Shown one piece after another: positions 11,831 to 12,727 of a stretch of 12,727 bases of DNA. Below the pieces are notes generated by a model. It worked only from the letters and a program-made list of their open reading frames with translations, made no database searches and had not been told where the DNA came from. This DNA comes from an uncultured Oscillospiraceae bacterium. GTDB taxonomy: Bacteria; Bacillota; Clostridia; Oscillospirales; Ruminococcaceae. The translations under genes and the position numbers were made by a program. Within the stretch, counting starts at the first letter, position 1, and every line of letters begins with the position of its first letter. The stretch spans positions 1 to 12,727 of the forward strand of contig URGQ01000041.1 of NCBI GenBank assembly GCA_900547385.1, written 5' to 3'.

Positions 11831-12727
11831 TTATTCGGTTATCACACGCGGCACACGCTTGGAGATGCCGCAGATGATCTCGTAATTGATGGTGCCGGCC
11901 CAGCGCGCCATATCGTCAAAGGTGACTCTCTCGCCGCCCTCGCTGCCGGCTACCACCGCGATATCCCCCATACGGGCCTCCGGGATATCGGTGACATCCA
12001 GCATCAGCTGGTCCATGCACACCCGGCCGATGACCGGGGCACGCTTGCCGTGCAGCAGCATCTCGGCACGGTTGCTCAAGGAGCGGGGGTAACCATCGGC
12101 ATAGCCAATGGCCACCGTGGCAATGCGGCGCGGGGTGGGAGCGGTGTACTGGCGGCCATAACTCACCGTAGCCCCGGCGGGAATTTCCTTGACCATGGAA
12201 ACCACCGTATACAGCGACATAGCCGGACGGACATCCAGCAGGGCCTTCATGCAGGGATCAGGGTCCAAGCCGTACTGCGAAAGGCCCAGGCGGCACATAT
12301 CCAGGTGGTATTCGGGGTGCAGCAGTGTGCCGGCGGAATTGCAGCAGTGGCGCAGCCCCACATTCACGCCATCGGCCTGCAGGCGGTTGCACACCTCCAT
12401 AAAGAGGGTAAACTGCCGCTCGGTAAAGGCCATGCTCACTGCGGTGTCCTCATCCGCCACGGCAAAGTGGGTAAAGATGCCGGTGATGCGCAGGCTGCCG
12501 CTCTGCGCCAGTTTTTCCACCATCAGCACGGTATTCTCGTTTTCGGCATCAAAGCCCAGGCGGCTCATGCCGGTATCGATCTTCACATGACAATCCACCA
12601 CACAGCCGGCTTTGGCGGCCTCCGCCGCCAATTGCAGGGCGTATTCCTCGCTGAACAGCGTTTGCGTGATGGTATTGCTGGCCAAAATAGGGGCCGCGGC
12701 GGGATCGGTGTAGCCCAGCACCAAAAT
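11831..12727 (-). CDS. alr: Alanine racemase, C-terminal part (5' end outside window)
   Basis: About 298 aa are visible and the frame stays open to the right edge, so roughly 75-80 N-terminal residues, including the PLP-binding lysine, are missing from view. The enzyme interconverts L- and D-alanine for peptidoglycan. The visible part holds the end of the PLP barrel (VDCHVKIDTGMSRLGF, CNSAGTL, RLGLSQYGLDP) and the C-terminal beta domain with the catalytic-tyrosine motif VSYGRQY, AIGYADGYPR and GRVCMDQLMLDVTDI. It ends in RVPRVITE. The gene is convergent with surface protein copy 3 and only 87 bp separate their stop codons. A TTG near the edge is not taken as the start because conserved sequence should continue upstream. 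Confidence 0.96.
   Translation of the reverse strand: MLVLGYTDPAAAPILASNTITQTLFSEEYALQLAAEAAKAGCVVDCHVKIDTGMSRLGFDAENENTVLMVEKLAQSGSLRITGIFTHFAVADEDTAVSMAFTERQFTLFMEVCNRLQADGVNVGLRHCCNSAGTLLHPEYHLDMCRLGLSQYGLDPDPCMKALLDVRPAMSLYTVVSMVKEIPAGATVSYGRQYTAPTPRRIATVAIGYADGYPRSLSNRAEMLLHGKRAPVIGRVCMDQLMLDVTDIPEARMGDIAVVAGSEGGERVTFDDMARWAGTINYEIICGISKRVPRVITE

Overview
The window looks like chromosomal DNA from a Gram-positive member of the Clostridia (Bacillota). A gut Oscillospirales/Ruminococcaceae-type organism is my best inference. The grounds are strong AAGGAGG-type ribosome binding sites, a glgB-glgC-glgD-glgA operon (the glgC plus glgD pair is typical of Bacillota), a TxpA/BsrG-like type I toxin, a lipoprotein with a lipobox, and wall-anchor-like C-termini. 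Species cannot be assigned by reading alone.

Layout. (1) Bases 1-2970 hold two convergent genes for secreted, probably wall-anchored proteins of about 360-370 aa: copy 1 on +, cut by the window's left edge, and copy 2 on -. Their near-identical 3' ends form an inverted repeat around a small lipoprotein gene. (2) At 3053-3175 there is a 40-codon ORF with a good ribosome binding site and its own terminator. (3) A PHP-family phosphoesterase (minus strand) and the glycogen operon (plus strand) diverge from well-formed promoters at 4109-4137 and 4235-4263. The operon runs glgB, glgC, glgD, glgA (4341-10071) and ends in a strong terminator. (4) A compact type I toxin-antitoxin locus (toxin peptide plus antisense RNA, sharing a bidirectional terminator) lies at 10111-10398. 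(5) A third surface-protein gene (copy 3) has a strong promoter overlapped by a perfect inverted repeat. (6) The window ends inside an alanine racemase gene on the minus strand.

The most unusual feature is the surface-protein family. The three genes share a constant 5' DNA module (ribosome binding site plus signal peptide) and a constant 3' module (NPGTG-type sorting signal, stop codon, small hairpin and rho-independent terminator). Within these the sequence is identical even at synonymous positions: 111 of 111 bases around the 3' coding end, and 69 bases at the 5' end of copies 2 and 3. The middles, about 300 aa, are strongly diverged. This is the layout expected of a surface antigen diversified behind fixed ends by recombination or gene conversion. 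Orientation of the copies would allow inversion of the lipoprotein segment, inversion of the whole 7.7-kb glycogen region, or exchange of cassettes.

The glycogen genes form a complete synthesis set: ADP-glucose formation by GlgC with its regulatory partner GlgD, chain elongation by GlgA and branching by GlgB. No degradation gene (glgP, glgX) is in the window. I see no tRNA, rRNA, CRISPR array, transposase or known riboswitch.
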